From contig NZ_CP108538.1 of the NCBI RefSeq assembly GCF_035994185.1, forward strand, positions 2,108,001 through 2,172,000: a stretch of DNA of 64,000 nt, in the 5' to 3' direction. The notes beneath the pieces are model-generated. The model searched no databases and was not told the origin of the DNA. It saw only the letters and a program-made list of their open reading frames with translations. Origin of the DNA: Streptomyces sp. NBC_01217. GTDB taxonomy: Bacteria; Actinomycetota; Actinomycetes; Streptomycetales; Streptomycetaceae. Shown one piece after another: positions 8,323 to 16,723 of the stretch. The position numbers and the translations under genes were made by a program. Every line of letters starts with the position of its first letter. Position 1 is the first letter of the stretch.

Positions 8323-9774
8323 ATGAACAAGACGATCAGGCGCGCCTCGGTCTTCTGCCTGCTGCTGGTCCTCGCCCTGCTGGGGCGGGCGACCTGGGTG
8401 CAGGCGTACCAGGCACGGGCGCTCGCAGACGACGACCACAACCGGCGGAACACCATCGCGCAGTACGCGCAGCCGCTCGGCGACATCATCGTGGCCGGGA
8501 ACCCAGTCACCGGATCGAAGAGGACGGTGGGCAGCGACCTCGCGTACAAGCGCACCTATACGCAGGGCGAGCTCTACGCGGCCGTGACCGGCTACAGCTC
8601 GCAGGCGTACGGCGCGACCCAGCTCGAAGGGATCTACAGCCATGTGCTGGACGGCACCGACGACCGGCTGAAGAGCCCGACGGACGTGCTGACGGGCAAG
8701 CAGGCCTCCCCCGGCAACGTCCTGACGACGATCGACCCCGACGTGCAGAAGGCGGCGTACGAGGCGCTCGGCGACGACAAAGGCGCGGCGGTCGCGATCG
8801 ACCCGAGGACCGGGCAGATCCTGGGCATGGTCTCCACCCCTTCGTACGACCCCTCGACGATCAGCGGGACCACGGACGGCGACGCCTGGCAGAAGCTGCT
8901 CGACAACGAGGAGAAGCCGCTGGTCAACCGTGCGCTGCGGCAGCCGCTCGCACCCGGTTCGACGTTCAAGCTGGTGGTGGCGGCCGCGGCGCTGGAGAAC
9001 GGACTGTACGGCTCCGTCGACGAGCGCACGGACAGCCCCAATCCGTACACCCTGCCCGGTACCAGCACGGTCCTGAGGAACGAGAGCGCCTCGGCCCCCT
9101 GCGAGGACGCCACGCTGCGCACCGCGCTCCAGTACTCCTGCAACAACGTCTTCGCGAAGGTGGCCGCCGACCTCGGCCAGGACAAGGTCAGGGCGATGGC
9201 GGAGAAGTTCGGCTTCAACACCGAGAAGCTCGATGTGCCGGTACGGGCCGCCAAGAGCGTCTACCCGTCCGGCATGGACAAGCCCCAGACGGCGCTGACG
9301 GGCATCGGCCAGTTCGAGGTCACCGCGACGCCGCTGCAGATCGCCATGGTCTCCGCCGCCCTCGCCAACGACGGCGAACTGGCCGCACCGCACATGGTGT
9401 CCGAGGTGACGGACTCCAAGGGCAACACCCTGCAGTCGTTCGCCGACGGGGACACCGAGCGCATCGTCTCGCAGTCCACCGCCGAGCAGCTGCGCAGCGC
9501 GATGGTGACCGTCGTCGAGGAGGGCACCGGCACCAACGCCCGGATCGACGGGGCCGAGGTGGGCGGCAAGACGGGCACCGCGCAGAACGGCGTGGGCAAC
9601 AGCAAGACCCCGTACGCCTGGTTCACCTCGTACGCGAAGGACGACTCCAACGGCAAGGAGGTCGCGGTGGCGGTAATCGTCGAGGACTCCGGCGCGGCCC
9701 GCTCGGAGGTCAGCGGGAACGGCCTGGCGGCGCCGATCGCCCAGAAGATGATGAAGGCGGCGCTCAAGGACTGA
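8323..9774 (+). CDS. Penicillin-binding protein, class B-like transpeptidase
   Basis: A 483-residue protein with one N-terminal membrane anchor (ASVFCLLLVLALLGRA), a PBP-dimer region and a transpeptidase domain with all three active-site motifs: S213-TFK in PGSTFK, SCN at 272-274 and KTGTA starting at K416. It cross-links peptidoglycan outside the membrane. The start MNKTIRR at 8323 matches the usual N-terminus of Streptomyces PbpA-like proteins; an upstream in-frame codon would add a non-membrane leader. Unlike the main pbpA locus there is no ftsW/rodA neighbour, so this is probably an accessory paralogue. A strong hairpin follows. Confidence 0.93.
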   Translation: MNKTIRRASVFCLLLVLALLGRATWVQAYQARALADDDHNRRNTIAQYAQPLGDIIVAGNPVTGSKRTVGSDLAYKRTYTQGELYAAVTGYSSQAYGATQLEGIYSHVLDGTDDRLKSPTDVLTGKQASPGNVLTTIDPDVQKAAYEALGDDKGAAVAIDPRTGQILGMVSTPSYDPSTISGTTDGDAWQKLLDNEEKPLVNRALRQPLAPGSTFKLVVAAAALENGLYGSVDERTDSPNPYTLPGTSTVLRNESASAPCEDATLRTALQYSCNNVFAKVAADLGQDKVRAMAEKFGFNTEKLDVPVRAAKSVYPSGMDKPQTALTGIGQFEVTATPLQIAMVSAALANDGELAAPHMVSEVTDSKGNTLQSFADGDTERIVSQSTAEQLRSAMVTVVEEGTGTNARIDGAEVGGKTGTAQNGVGNSKTPYAWFTSYAKDDSNGKEVAVAVIVEDSGAARSEVSGNGLAAPIAQKMMKAALKD

Positions 9775-9788
9775 GAGGACTGAGGGGG

Positions 9789-9823
9789 GCGGTGGGGCGG
9801 GGAGTGCCGCACCGCCCCACCGC
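9789..9823. terminator. Bidirectional terminator between PBP and purine permease genes
   Basis: A perfect 12-bp stem, GCGGTGGGGCGG (9789-9800) with its complement (9812-9823), has an 11-base loop. It lies in the 51-base gap between two convergent genes. Confidence 0.85.
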
Positions 9824-9825
9824 TG

Positions 9826-11268
9826 CTACTTCACTCCGAGCAGTTGCTCGATCGGGTCGATCGCGAAGTACACGGCGAACAGCGCCGAGGCTCCCCAGAG
9901 CAGCCAGTGCACCTCGCGCGCCCTGCCGAGGACGGTCTTGATGACGACGTACGCGAGGAAGCCCGCCCCGATCCCGTTGGTGATCGAGTACGTGAAGGGC
10001 ATCACGGCGATCGTGAGGAAGGCCGGGATGGCGATCTCGTAACGCTCCCAGTCGATGTGCCGGACCTGTGCCATCAGCAGGAAGCCGACGGCGATCAGCG
10101 CGGGCGCGGCGGCCTGGGCGGGGACGACCGTGGCGAGCGGGGTGAGGAACAGGGCGACGGCGAACAGCGCGCCGGTGACCAGGGACGCGAAGCCGGTGCG
10201 GGCGCCCTCGCCGACACCGGCCGCGGACTCGATGTAGGACGTGTTGGAGGAGGCGGAGGCCGCGCCGCCCGCCACGGCGGCGGCGCCGTCGATCAGCAGG
10301 ACCCGGCCGAGGTGCGGCACCTTGCCCTGCTCGTCGAGGAGTCCGGCCTCGTTGGAGACGCCGACGACAGTGCCCATCGTGTCGAAGAAGTCGCTGAGGA
10401 CCAGGGTGAAGACCAGCAGGACGATCGTGATGACACCGACCTGCTGGAACGCCCCGAAGAGGCTGAAGGAGCCGACGAGGCCGAAGTCCGGGGCGGCCAC
10501 GATGTCGTCGGGGACGGCCGGGACGGTCAGCCCCCACGCGGCCGGGGCGATGTCGGCGATCTCGTTGATGACGATCGCGACGACCGTCATCACGACGATG
10601 CTGATGAGGATGGCGCCCTTCACCCTGCGGGCCAGCAGCGCGACGGTCAGCAGGACGCCGAGGCAGAAGACCAGCACCGGCCAGCCAGAGAGCTGCCCGG
10701 TGGCGCCGAGCTGCACGGGGACGGAACCGGTGTCGCCGGGGATGCGGGTGACGAAGCCCGCGTCGATGAACCCGATGAACGCGATGAAGAGCCCGATGCC
10801 GACGCTGATCGCCTGCTTGAGCGCGGACGGGATGGCCCGCATGACGGCCTCGCGCAGCCCGGTGACGACCAGTACGCAGATCAGCAGGCCTTCGAGGACG
10901 ATCAGCCCCATCGCGTCGGGCCAGCTCATCAGCGGGGCGATCTGGTACGCGACGACGGCGTTGAGGCCGAGTCCGGCGGCGATCGCGAGCGGCAGATTGC
11001 CGCCCAGCCCCATGATCGCGGTCATCACGGCGGCCACCAGGGCGGTGACGGTGACGAGTTGGGGGCCGGAGAGGTGTGCGCCGAACTTGTCCTCGGCCGA
11101 GCCGAGGATGATCGGGTTGAGGACCAGGATGTAGGCCATGGTGAAGAAGGTGGCGAAGCCGCCGCGTATCTCGCGTCCGAAGGTCGAGCCACGCTCGCTG
11201 ATGGCGAAGTAGCGGTCGAAGGCGTTGCGTTGCACTGCGCTTTCCGGGTTTTCCGGACTTTCCGGCAT
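9826..11268 (-). CDS. NCS2-family (AzgA-like) purine permease
   Basis: A 480-residue protein with 12 or more membrane segments and the marks of the AzgA/PbuG branch: GFATFFTMAYILVLNP near residue 40, AAGLGLNA, FDTMGTVVGVSNEAGL and ASASSNTSYIESAAGVGEGARTG (shown in pieces; DTMG and NTSYIESAAG are the substrate-site regions). These proteins bring adenine, guanine or hypoxanthine into the cell with protons. The ATG at 11268 follows AGGAGCACC. The N-terminus PESPENPES comes from a short nucleotide repeat. No purine riboswitch was recognised in the leader. Confidence 0.93.
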   Translation of the reverse strand: MPESPENPESAVQRNAFDRYFAISERGSTFGREIRGGFATFFTMAYILVLNPIILGSAEDKFGAHLSGPQLVTVTALVAAVMTAIMGLGGNLPLAIAAGLGLNAVVAYQIAPLMSWPDAMGLIVLEGLLICVLVVTGLREAVMRAIPSALKQAISVGIGLFIAFIGFIDAGFVTRIPGDTGSVPVQLGATGQLSGWPVLVFCLGVLLTVALLARRVKGAILISIVVMTVVAIVINEIADIAPAAWGLTVPAVPDDIVAAPDFGLVGSFSLFGAFQQVGVITIVLLVFTLVLSDFFDTMGTVVGVSNEAGLLDEQGKVPHLGRVLLIDGAAAVAGGAASASSNTSYIESAAGVGEGARTGFASLVTGALFAVALFLTPLATVVPAQAAAPALIAVGFLLMAQVRHIDWERYEIAIPAFLTIAVMPFTYSITNGIGAGFLAYVVIKTVLGRAREVHWLLWGASALFAVYFAIDPIEQLLGVK

Positions 11269-11383
11269 GGGTGCTCCTGGGTACGTGAAAGGCCCCTCGA
11301 TGGGGTGGCTGCATTGTTCCTTCGGACGCGGGGTCTTCAGGTTTTCGCCGTGTTACGCCTCACTGGGATCACACACCCGCGCC

Positions 11384-11393
11384 GAAGCGCTTC
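11384..11393. promoter_or_regulatory. GAAGCGCTTC palindrome, possible LacI-type half operator
   Basis: A perfect 10-bp palindrome with the AGCGCT core typical of LacI-family sites, lying 116 bases upstream of the purine permease start and downstream of the decayed permease. It may belong to the lost sugar operon rather than to the purine gene. Confidence 0.3.
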
Positions 11394-11497
11394 CGGGGTG
11401 CGCTGGTACGCCCGCGCCCCGCCCGCACCCCGTGGGTAGTGACGGGAAACGTACACAACACGGCAGTGCGCGTACAGGGATCCGAGTACCCGTGGGC

Positions 11498-11774
11498 TCA
11501 GTCGTCGACGATGCCACTGCCGCCGAGTTCCACTGTGCGCTGAAGCCGAGCGTCGACCAGAACTGGTCGTCCTCGGTGAAGATCCGGGTGAAGTTGTCGA
11601 GGCCCGCGAAGCCGTTGCGCCACGGCTTGGTGACGTTGTAGTTCTGCAGGCTGTAGTAGAAGACGCTGATCACCGGGTAGGCGATGAAGCCCGGCATCAG
11701 CAGCCCCGCGGGGGCTCGCGGAGCGACGCCGGGGGCACCTTGGGCGGTGTGGCCACAGCGGCGGCTCGGGCCAT
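11498..11774 (-). pseudogene. Decayed sugar ABC transporter permease, internally deleted
   Basis: A start region survives intact: ATG at 11774 with CGGAGACG upstream, giving MARAAAVATPPKVPPASLRE. A one-base phase change then puts the homologous part in another frame: APAGLLMPGFIAYPVISVFY, YNVTKPWRNGFAGLDNFTRI and FWSTLGFSAQW, the N-terminal membrane segment and first loop of a MalF-type permease. After about 80 codons the match stops and about 35 bases later a stop follows (frame reading GGSGIVDD). At least 200 codons are missing. Binding-protein and second-permease genes are also absent here. It sits upstream of the IlvD/Edd operon's 3' end on the same strand, so an importer may once have belonged to this sugar-acid locus. 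Confidence 0.75.
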
Positions 11775-11821
11775 GACACGTCTCCGTTCTCTCTCAAGTG
11801 CTGGGGTGGTGCGTGGAGCGA

Positions 11822-11833
11822 GCAAGCGCTTGC
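11822..11833. promoter_or_regulatory. LacI-type operator of the decayed permease
   Basis: GCAAGCGCTTGC is a perfect 12-bp palindrome with the central CG typical of LacI-family operators, 48-59 bases upstream of the surviving permease start codon. It appears to be a relic control site that outlived its gene. Confidence 0.55.
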
Positions 11834-11888
11834 CGTACGGCGTTCGGCATACCGGACGAGCGGTGCGGAGGGGATCCGGCGGCGCCGC

Positions 11889-13625
11889 TCAGCCGGCGTA
11901 CGGGTCGGGCACTTCTCCCTGCCGGGCCAGGAAGGCGAAGTCGCAGCCGGTGTCGGCCTGGGTGATCTGGTCGTGGTAGAGCGCCCCGTAACCGCGCCCG
12001 TACCGGGCGGGCGGCGGCGTCCAGGCGGCCCTGCGCCGCTCCAACTCCTCCTCGGATACGTCGAGATGGAGCAGACGCGCCTCGACGTCCAGGGTGATCG
12101 GGTCACCGGTGCGGACGAGGGCGAGCGGCCCGCCGACGTACGACTCGGGCGCGATGTGCAGCACGCACGCCCCGTAACTGGTGCCGCTCATCCGGGCGTC
12201 GGAGATCCGCACCATGTCCCGCACACCCTGTTTCAGCAGGTAGTCGGGGATCGGCAGCATGCCGTACTCGGGCATCCCCGGACCGCCCTTGGGGCCCGCG
12301 TTGCGCAGGACCAGCACATGGTCCGGGGTGAGGGCCAGGGCCGGGTCGTTGATGGTGCGCTGCATCTGCCTGTAGTCGTCGAAGACGACCGCGGGGCCGG
12401 TGTGGCGCAGCAGGTGGGGCTCGGCGGCGATGTGCTTGATGACCGCGCCGTCCGGGCAGAGGTTGCCGCGCAGCACCGCCACGCCGCCCTCCTCGGCCAG
12501 GGGGTTGTCGCGCTCCCGGATGACGTCGCTGTTGTGGACGAGCGCCCCGTCGAGCTGTTCGCGCAGGGTGTCGCAGGAGACGGTGGGCCGGTCCAGATGG
12601 AGTACGTCGGTCAGCCGGGCCAGGAAGCCGGGCAGCCCGCCGGCGAAGTGGAAGTCCTCCATGAGGTACTTCCCGCCGGGGCGCAGGTTGGCGAGCACCG
12701 GAACGGTACGGGCGATCCGGTCGAAGTCGTCGAGGGTGAGCTTGACCCCGGAGCGGCCCGCCATCGCGATCAGATGGATGACGGCGTTGGTGGAGCCGCC
12801 GAGCGCGAGAACGGTGGCGACGGCGTCCTCGTACGCCTCCGCCGTGAGGATCTGTGACAACTTCCGCTGCTGCCGGACGAGTTCGACGATCCGCAGTCCG
12901 GACTGCGCCGCCATCCGGTCGTGTCCGGAGTCGACGGCCGGGACGGACGAGGCGCCGGGCACGGTGACACCGAGCGCTTCGGCGGCGGCCGTCAGGGTCG
13001 AGGCGGTGCCCATCGTCATGCAGTGGCCGGGTGAGCGCGCGAGGCCGTTCTCCAGCTCGGCCATCTCGCAGTCTCCGATGAGCCCGGCGCGCTTGTCGTC
13101 CCAGTACTTCCACATGTCGGTGCCCGAGCCGAGGACCTCGTTGCGCCAGTGCCCCGGCAGCATCGGCCCGGCCGGTACGAAGACGGTCGGCAGGTCGACG
13201 GAGGCGGCGCCCATCAGCAGCGCGGGCGTCGACTTGTCGCAGCCGCCCATCAGCACGGCCCCGTCGACCGGGTAGGAGCGCAGCAGCTCCTCCGTCTCCA
13301 TCGCCAGCATGTTGCGGTAGAGCATCGGGGTCGGCTTCTGGAACGTCTCCGAGAGGGTGGAGACGGGGAATTCGAGCGGGAAGCCGCCCGCCTGCCAGAC
13401 GCCCCGCTTGACCGCCTGTGCGCGGTCGCGCAGATGGACGTGGCAGGGGTTGATGTCGGACCAGGTGTTGAGGATCGCGATGACGGGCTTGCCGAGGTGC
13501 TCCTCGGGGAGGTAGCCGAGCTGTCTCGTGCGGGCCCGGTGGCTGAAGGAGCGCAGCCCGTCCGTCCCGTACCACTGATGGCTGCGCAGTTCCTCGGGGC
13601 CGGTTCCGCCGTCCCGGCCCGTCAT
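11889..13625 (-). CDS. IlvD/Edd-family sugar-acid dehydratase
   Basis: A 578-residue Fe-S dehydratase. Three candidate cluster cysteines are C61 (ILNTWSDINPCHVH), C129 (MGGCDKSTPA) and C202 (SPGHCMTMGTAST). The WSDINPCH and GHWRNEVLGSGTD segments resemble the pentonate/hexonate branch (L-arabonate, D-xylonate or galactonate dehydratases) rather than IlvD of valine synthesis. It removes water from a sugar acid to give a 2-keto-3-deoxy acid. The start overlaps the DapA-like gene stop as ATGA, so operon order is GntR, DapA-like, IlvD/Edd. With the DapA-like enzyme and a semialdehyde dehydrogenase it would complete a Weimberg-type route to 2-oxoglutarate; the exact sugar acid is not readable. Confidence 0.87.
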   Translation of the reverse strand: MTGRDGGTGPEELRSHQWYGTDGLRSFSHRARTRQLGYLPEEHLGKPVIAILNTWSDINPCHVHLRDRAQAVKRGVWQAGGFPLEFPVSTLSETFQKPTPMLYRNMLAMETEELLRSYPVDGAVLMGGCDKSTPALLMGAASVDLPTVFVPAGPMLPGHWRNEVLGSGTDMWKYWDDKRAGLIGDCEMAELENGLARSPGHCMTMGTASTLTAAAEALGVTVPGASSVPAVDSGHDRMAAQSGLRIVELVRQQRKLSQILTAEAYEDAVATVLALGGSTNAVIHLIAMAGRSGVKLTLDDFDRIARTVPVLANLRPGGKYLMEDFHFAGGLPGFLARLTDVLHLDRPTVSCDTLREQLDGALVHNSDVIRERDNPLAEEGGVAVLRGNLCPDGAVIKHIAAEPHLLRHTGPAVVFDDYRQMQRTINDPALALTPDHVLVLRNAGPKGGPGMPEYGMLPIPDYLLKQGVRDMVRISDARMSGTSYGACVLHIAPESYVGGPLALVRTGDPITLDVEARLLHLDVSEEELERRRAAWTPPPARYGRGYGALYHDQITQADTGCDFAFLARQGEVPDPYAG

Positions 13626-14560
13626 ATCGACCACCCGGCGACCTCGGCGGCGACCTCGGCGCGCCGCTCCTGGGGCAGGACGCGGATGGGCGGGCGGACA
13701 TCGCGGCGGCAGAGCCCCAGCGAGGCGAGGGCCTCCTTGACGACCGTCACGTTGTTGGCGGACTGCCGGTCGGCGCGCAGTTCCTCGAAGCGGCGGATCT
13801 GCTCCCAGACCTTCATCGCGGCCGGGTGGTCGCCGGCCCGCAGCGCCTCCAGCATGGCGAGCGAGACGCCGGGGGCGACATTGACGAGTCCGGAGGTGAA
13901 TCCGGTGGCCCCGGCGGAGAAGTAGGAGGGGGCGTACAGCTCGGCGAGGCCGGCGACCCAGACGAACCGGTCCAGGCCGGCGTCGCGGGCGAAGGCGGCG
14001 AACCGGGCGGCGTCCGGGACGGCGTACTTCACGCCGATGACGTTGGGGCAGCTGTCGGCGAGCGCGGCGAGGTGTTCACCGGCGAGCTGCGGGTTTCGGA
14101 TGTAGGGGACGACGCCGAGCCCGGGGACGGCCTCGGCGACGGCGCGGTGGTAGTCGACCCAGCCGTCCTGTGAGACGTACGGGTGGATGGGCTGGTGCAC
14201 CATCACCATCTCGGCACCGGCGTCGCGTGCGTGCTCGGCGGCGGCGACGGCGGTCGGCACGTCGTGCCCGACACCGACCAGGACGGTGGCGCGTGCGCCC
14301 ACCTCGTCGATGGTCAACTCGGTGACGGTGCGGCGCTCTTCGGGGGTGAGCGCGTAGAACTCCCCGGTGTTGCCGTTCGGGGTGAGGGTACGCACCCCGC
14401 CGTCGAGCAGCCGCCGCAGCAGTCCGCGGTGAGCGGCCGTGTCGATCGTGCCGTCCTCGGCGAACGGGGTCACCGGGATCGCCACGACATCAGCGAGGGC
14501 CGTCTTCAGCGCTGAGAAGTCCATGCGGACAGGCCTTTCGTCGGTGTGCTGGTGGTTCAT
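13622..14560 (-). CDS. DapA-family dehydratase/aldolase, partner of IlvD/Edd
   Basis: A 312-residue class I aldolase-fold protein. The Schiff-base lysine is K178 in NVIGVKYAVPD; the substrate loop reads TLTPNGNTGEFYAL, replacing the GTTGE of true DapA. VVPYIRNPQL carries the position of the catalytic Tyr. It differs clearly from the second DapA relative at 17881. Placement between the gntR and ilvD/edd genes, with ATGA overlaps on both sides, suggests it takes the 2-keto-3-deoxy acid made by the IlvD/Edd enzyme, either dehydrating it to 2-oxoglutarate semialdehyde or splitting it. The start at 14560 has a GAGGGGG ribosome site; an internal ATG at 14524 is also possible. Confidence 0.8.
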   Translation of the reverse strand: MNHQHTDERPVRMDFSALKTALADVVAIPVTPFAEDGTIDTAAHRGLLRRLLDGGVRTLTPNGNTGEFYALTPEERRTVTELTIDEVGARATVLVGVGHDVPTAVAAAEHARDAGAEMVMVHQPIHPYVSQDGWVDYHRAVAEAVPGLGVVPYIRNPQLAGEHLAALADSCPNVIGVKYAVPDAARFAAFARDAGLDRFVWVAGLAELYAPSYFSAGATGFTSGLVNVAPGVSLAMLEALRAGDHPAAMKVWEQIRRFEELRADRQSANNVTVVKEALASLGLCRRDVRPPIRVLPQERRAEVAAEVAGWSI

Positions 14561-15219
14561 GCCGGATCCCCCTCGGTCTCCGCTTCCTCGGGGAACGCGC
14601 GGCTGACGAACGACGCGATGTGCTCGTGCAGGGCCCGGGCCGCGGCGTCCGCGTCATCGGCGAGCGCGAGGCGCAGGATCTCGCGGTGCTCGGCCGCCTC
14701 CCGCTCCCAGGACGGAATGGCCGCCCAGGCCACGGTCGACACGAGTGCGGCCTGGTCGCGGACCTCGTCGAGCATCCGGGCCAGCAGCGGATTGCCGCAG
14801 GGCAGGTAGAGCGCCCGGTGGAAGTCCCGGTTGGCGAGCGACCTGTCCACCTTGTCACCGGCGGAGTCGGCGCGCTCCAGGGCCTCCTGTGCGGCGTCGA
14901 GCGAGGCCTTGCGGGTGATGGAGCGCCGCAGCGCCTCCGGTTCGAGGAGCAGGCGTACGTCGTACACCTCCCGGGCCATGGCCGCGTCGACCAATCGCAC
15001 GGTGACGCCCTTGTACTGGCTCATGACGACGAGCCCTGTACCGGCAAGGGTCTTGAGCGCCTCGCGCACCGGGGTCTTGGAGACCCCGAACTGCGCGGCG
15101 AGCTCGGTCTCGACGAGCGCCTGCCCTGGTCTCAGCTGCGCGGTGAGGATCGCGTGCTTGATCGCCTCCAGCACGAACTGGGTGCGGGACGGAATCGGGG
15201 TGGGCGTCGCAAAGGTCAT
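14557..15219 (-). CDS. GntR-family (FadR/FCD) regulator of the sugar-acid operon
   Basis: A 220-residue regulator. Residues ~10-75 are the GntR winged helix (LRPGQALVETELAAQFGVSK, TPVREALKTLAGTGLV), followed by the all-helical FCD effector domain with the metal/ligand-site pattern EVYDVRLLLEPEALR, NRDFHRALY and EHREILRLAL. It is the first gene of the operon with the DapA-like and IlvD/Edd genes and overlaps the former by four bases, so it probably represses its own operon and is released by a sugar acid. The ATG at 15219 has only a weak ribosome site. Confidence 0.9.
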   Translation of the reverse strand: MTFATPTPIPSRTQFVLEAIKHAILTAQLRPGQALVETELAAQFGVSKTPVREALKTLAGTGLVVMSQYKGVTVRLVDAAMAREVYDVRLLLEPEALRRSITRKASLDAAQEALERADSAGDKVDRSLANRDFHRALYLPCGNPLLARMLDEVRDQAALVSTVAWAAIPSWEREAAEHREILRLALADDADAAARALHEHIASFVSRAFPEEAETEGDPA

Positions 15220-15263
15220 GGGTGAAGGGCTCTCACATCTCGCATATCGCGTCTCATATATGA

Positions 15264-15276
15264 CGTACGAAGTACG
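15264..15276. promoter_or_regulatory. Candidate GntR operator
   Basis: CGTAC-GAA-GTACG is a perfect inverted repeat 45-57 bases upstream of the gntR start, in an unusually AT-rich stretch (CTCATATATGACGTACGA). GntR/FCD proteins bind short palindromes of this size. It may be the autoregulatory site of the operon. Confidence 0.45.
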
Positions 15277-15478
15277 ACGCGTTGAAGTTAGGGCGGAGCC
15301 GAATGTTTCGTCAACGCTTCTGGCAGAAGAACTTGGCGGACATCCGGCATGTGCCGTACACCCGTCTCGGGGCGGGCGGTCCGTGCAGCGCACGGGGTAG
15401 GGCATCCGCCCGATGCCGCCGGGTGTCCTCGGTCGGCAGCCTGGACGCGTGACGAAGGCACGGGTCAGGAGGGTTGCG

Positions 15479-16723
15479 GTGGGCGCGAGGGCGGGGTCTG
15501 CGACGGTACGGGTGCTGCGGGACCGTACGGCGGGGCTGTTTCTGACGGCGGTCGTCGTCTCCGGTTTCGGCACGTCCGCGATGTGGCTCGCGGCCGGGAT
15601 CTGGGTCAAGTCGCTGACCGGGTCGGACAGTCTGGCGGCGCTCGCCGTGTTCGCGATGTGGCTGCCGGTGCTGTTCGGGCCCGTGCTCGGCGCGTTCGCC
15701 GACCGGATGCCCCGCAAGCCGCTGCTCATCGGGACGAATCTCGTGATGGCGGGGCTGCTGGCCTCGCTGCTCGCGGTCGGTTCGGCGGGGCGGATCTGGA
15801 TCCTCTTCACCGTGCTCGTCCTGTACGGAACGAGTTCCGTGCTGACGGACGCGGCGGAGTCGGCGCTGGTCGCCGGGGCGGTCGACAAGCGGCTGCTGAG
15901 CGACTTCAACGGGCTTCGGATGACGGCGAACGAGGGCATGAAGCTGCTCGCACCGCTGACCGGCGCCGGGCTGTACGCCCGCTTCGGGGGCGGTGCGGTG
16001 GCGCTGCTGGACGCGGTGTCGTTCGTGCTGGCGGCCGGGGTGTACGCGCTGCTGCCGGTACGGGAGTCCGCCGGGAGGGCTCCGGGCGGCCCGGGGCGCG
16101 GCGAACTCACCGCGGGCATGCGGCAGGTGTGGGGGTCGCCGGTGCTGCGGCCGCTCGTGCTGGCGGGCTCGGCGACGATGCTGTGCGCGGGGCTCAACGG
16201 CGCCGCGGTCTATGCCGTCGTCGGCGAGGGGCTCGGGCACTCCCCCACGTACGCGGGTGTGCTGTACGCGGTGCAGGGCGCCGGGTCCGTCACCGCCGGG
16301 CTGCTGGCCGGGCCGTTGCTGCGGCGGCTGCCGGAGCGGGTGTTCACGGCGGCCGGGATCGCGCTGTTCGCGGTGGCGGTGGGGGCGCGGGCGCTGCCGT
16401 ACGACGCGGTGGCGCTGGCGGCGAGCGCGGCTGTCGGGATCGGGCTGCCGTGTGTGCTGATCGCCGCGATGACTGCGGTGCAGCGGGAGACGCCGGATGC
16501 CGTGCTGGGCCGTACGGCCGCGAGTGCCGGCACGCTGATGACGGTGCCCAACGCGGTGGCGCTGGCGCTCGGTGCGGGGCTGGTCGCGCTGGTGGACATC
16601 CGGGTGCTGCTGCCGGTGGTCGGCGCGGCGGCGCTGCTGACCGCGGTGCTGCTGGTCACGGGCCGGCGGGGGCGGCTGACGGGCGCCCCCACCGGCCCGC
16701 TTCCTTCATCGACCGAGGCGTGA
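15479..16723 (+). CDS. MFS transporter (enterobactin-exporter-like)
   Basis: A 414-residue protein with about 12 membrane helices and the MFS loop 2-3 motif GAFADRMPRKPLL. N-terminal RDRTAGLFLTAVVVSGFGTSAMWLAAGIWV resembles the MFS_3/EntS efflux group (quoted in pieces: SGFGTSAMWLAAGIWV). Several in-frame starts exist; I chose the GTG at 15479 because AGGAGGG ends six bases upstream. It is divergent from the gntR operon. Its 3' end overlaps the convergent 392-residue gene by 18 bases. Substrate unknown; the efflux-type fold argues against it being the sugar-acid importer. Confidence 0.85.
   Translation: MGARAGSATVRVLRDRTAGLFLTAVVVSGFGTSAMWLAAGIWVKSLTGSDSLAALAVFAMWLPVLFGPVLGAFADRMPRKPLLIGTNLVMAGLLASLLAVGSAGRIWILFTVLVLYGTSSVLTDAAESALVAGAVDKRLLSDFNGLRMTANEGMKLLAPLTGAGLYARFGGGAVALLDAVSFVLAAGVYALLPVRESAGRAPGGPGRGELTAGMRQVWGSPVLRPLVLAGSATMLCAGLNGAAVYAVVGEGLGHSPTYAGVLYAVQGAGSVTAGLLAGPLLRRLPERVFTAAGIALFAVAVGARALPYDAVALAASAAVGIGLPCVLIAAMTAVQRETPDAVLGRTAASAGTLMTVPNAVALALGAGLVALVDIRVLLPVVGAAALLTAVLLVTGRRGRLTGAPTGPLPSSTEA

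Noticed and set aside
11269..11340. Purine riboswitch before the NCS2 permease
   Set aside because: The leader has a small CCCC/GGGG hairpin but not the three-way junction sequence of purine riboswitches.
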